From contig JBMDXK010000034.1 in the NCBI GenBank assembly GCA_048594375.1, positions 1 to 64,000 on the forward strand: a DNA stretch of 64,000 nt. The letters are read 5' to 3'. Below, piece after piece: positions 62,795-64,000 of the stretch. The translations under genes were made by a program, and so were the position numbers. This DNA is from JBMDXK01 sp048594375. GTDB lineage: Bacteria > Pseudomonadota > Alphaproteobacteria > Rhizobiales > Methylopilaceae. Every line of letters starts with the position of its first letter. Within the stretch, counting starts at the first letter, position 1. The notes beneath the pieces are model-generated. The model was not told the DNA's origin. It ran no database searches and saw only the letters and a program-made list of their open reading frames with translations.

Positions 62795-64000
62795 TCAGGC
62801 TGTTTTTACTGTTTCACGGGGCGATGCAGGGAGTGGCGCTGCCCGTTTGCATGTCTTTAGCGTTACCAGCTCTTCGGCCACCGTGGGATGTACGGGAATA
62901 GTGGCATCAAGCTGGGCTTTGGTGAGGTTGTTCTGCAATACAGTTCCCGCAAGCTGGATAAGTTCTCCAGCCTCCTCCCCCACAATATGAATGCCCAACA
63001 CGCGGTCAGTTGCGCTATCCACAATGACCTTCATCAGGGTGCGTTCCTGCCGTTCGGTCAGCACATGCTTCAAGCTGCGAAAACGGGTTTTGTAAATATC
63101 AACCGTAAACCCTTGCTCCAGTGCATCTTTTTCGCTCAACCCCACAGTGCCGATTTCCGGCGTGGTGAAAATAGCCGTTGCAACAACATGGGAATCCACT
63201 GTCCATGTTTTTTCTGAAAAAGCGCTGTCAGAAAAGGCATGGCCTTGTTTAATGGCAAGCGGGGTCAGTTTTAATCCGCCCGTCACATCCCCTACGGCAT
63301 GAATGGATGAAACGCCGGTATTGCTGGTCTCATCCACGGAAAGAATCCCGCGCGCACCCAGCGTCAGGCCGCCGTTCTCAACGCCCAGACGGTCGGTATC
63401 CGCATCACGCCCCGTGGCAAACATGACGGCATCAAAATCCTGCTGGCTGCCATCGTGAAAGGTAACGCGCCGGCCTTTGGTTTCTGCCAATAACTCGATT
63501 TTTTGCACCTGCGTCCGGGGCATCAGAGCAATGCCATCCTGCGCCATTGCACCCATCAGTTCTGCCTGAATATCCGCATCAAAGCTGGAAAGCAGATGCT
63601 CGCCCCGGAAGGCAACACTTACCCGTGTGCCTAAACGCTGCAACAGACATGAAAATTCCACAGCAATATAACCCGAACCAATCAGCAGCATGGTTTGCGG
63701 CTGTTGTTCCAGATTGAAAAAATCATCCGAAGTAATGCCGTGTTCCTTGCCTTCAATATCCAGTTTTACGGGTTTATCGCCCACAGCCACCAAGATATTT
63801 TTTGCGCTGAACGCTGTTTGGGATGCGCCAAGCGTGATGCGGTTTTTTCCCGCAATCGCAGCGCGTTCTTTAAAAACCACCACACCGGCTTTAAGGAGGT
63901 TGGTTTCATAAATCCCTGAAAGCCGTTCCACTTCAGCATCGCGGATTTGCTTGAGACGCTCCCAGGAAAAAACCGGCTTTTGCGGCACTGTCCAGCCATA
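62795..64000 (-). CDS. gor: Glutathione-disulfide reductase, N-terminus beyond the window
   Basis: A partial gene: the frame stays open to the window end, where it reads YGWTVPQKPVFSWERL. The N-terminal FAD loop and the redox-active C-V-N-x-G-C motif must therefore lie outside. Present are the NAD(P)-binding loop LLIGSGYIAVEFSCLLQRLG, the second FAD motif GVSSIHAVGDVTGGLKLTP, and the C-terminal dimer/active-site segment LDATIPVHPTVAEELVTL with the catalytic HP. Glutathione reductase fits best; trypanothione-type or mercuric reductases are less likely. Confidence 0.9.
   Translation of the reverse strand, partial: YGWTVPQKPVFSWERLKQIRDAEVERLSGIYETNLLKAGVVVFKERAAIAGKNRITLGASQTAFSAKNILVAVGDKPVKLDIEGKEHGITSDDFFNLEQQPQTMLLIGSGYIAVEFSCLLQRLGTRVSVAFRGEHLLSSFDADIQAELMGAMAQDGIALMPRTQVQKIELLAETKGRRVTFHDGSQQDFDAVMFATGRDADTDRLGVENGGLTLGARGILSVDETSNTGVSSIHAVGDVTGGLKLTPLAIKQGHAFSDSAFSEKTWTVDSHVVATAIFTTPEIGTVGLSEKDALEQGFTVDIYKTRFRSLKHVLTERQERTLMKVIVDSATDRVLGIHIVGEEAGELIQLAGTVLQNNLTKAQLDATIPVHPTVAEELVTLKTCKRAAPLPASPRETVKTA

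Overview
This window is a piece of an alphaproteobacterial chromosome of moderate GC content. The gene set points to Hyphomicrobiales (Rhizobiales) or a close relative: an LdtR-type MarR regulator beside a DUF6163 membrane protein, an invasion-associated locus B protein, the pcm-tolC-popZ order, the dat-hfq-hflX order, ruvX-hydrolase-gatC-gatA, and a SUF operon preceded by an Irr-type iron control element. The organism is not named here; the lineage is inferred from gene content and order recalled from known genomes.

Layout. 0.1-3.6 kb: SufA-like carrier, lipoyl synthase, a COQ10/START protein, a DUF6163 membrane protein and LdtR. 3.7-6.2 kb: a FliK-like hook-length protein overlapping a stand-alone FlhB C-terminal domain. 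6.2-10.5 kb: ruvX, a UPF0173 hydrolase, gatCA, chorismate mutase, IalB. 10.9-17 kb: tRNA-Pro, trmFO, a glutaredoxin-MauE fusion, an FAD oxidoreductase, glnB-glnA. 17-24.6 kb (minus strand): lptF-lptG-lptD-surA-pdxA-rsmA, a tightly packed outer-membrane operon. 24.9-27.5 kb: pepA, holC, aat. 27.5-28.6 kb: over 1 kb without a convincing gene but with two copies of a 91-bp REP-like repeat, a candidate structured RNA of about 180 nt and two very stable hairpins. 28.6-31.1 kb: an ABC-F ATPase and ndk. 31.2-34.5 kb: an A+T-rich stretch between tRNA-Thr and tRNA-Cys, with an XRE-ImmA/IrrE metallopeptidase, an unrecognised 225-residue partner and a broken phage-type gene, so probably a decayed integrated element. 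34.7-45.2 kb: pcm, tolC, popZ, gph, secreted proteins, recG, sseA. 45.3-50.2 kb (minus): a diguanylate cyclase, a DEAD-box helicase, parE. 50.3-55.1 kb (minus): cysteine desulfurase-sufB-sufC-sufD. 55.3-64 kb: a hydrolase, hflX, hfq, dat, mfd, sdhE and a glutathione reductase cut by the window end.

Most of the window is ordinary core genome: envelope biogenesis (Lpt, SurA, TolC), Fe-S assembly (Suf, SufA, LipA as a client), nitrogen control (GlnB/GlnA), tRNA and translation functions, DNA repair (RecG, Mfd, RuvX). The parts worth a second look are the tRNA-flanked island at 31.2-34.5 kb, the repeat and RNA-rich gap at 27.5-28.6 kb, a small family of intergenic hairpins sharing CCTGAG arms and a CATATAATCATTT core, and the near-consensus Irr box in front of the suf operon.
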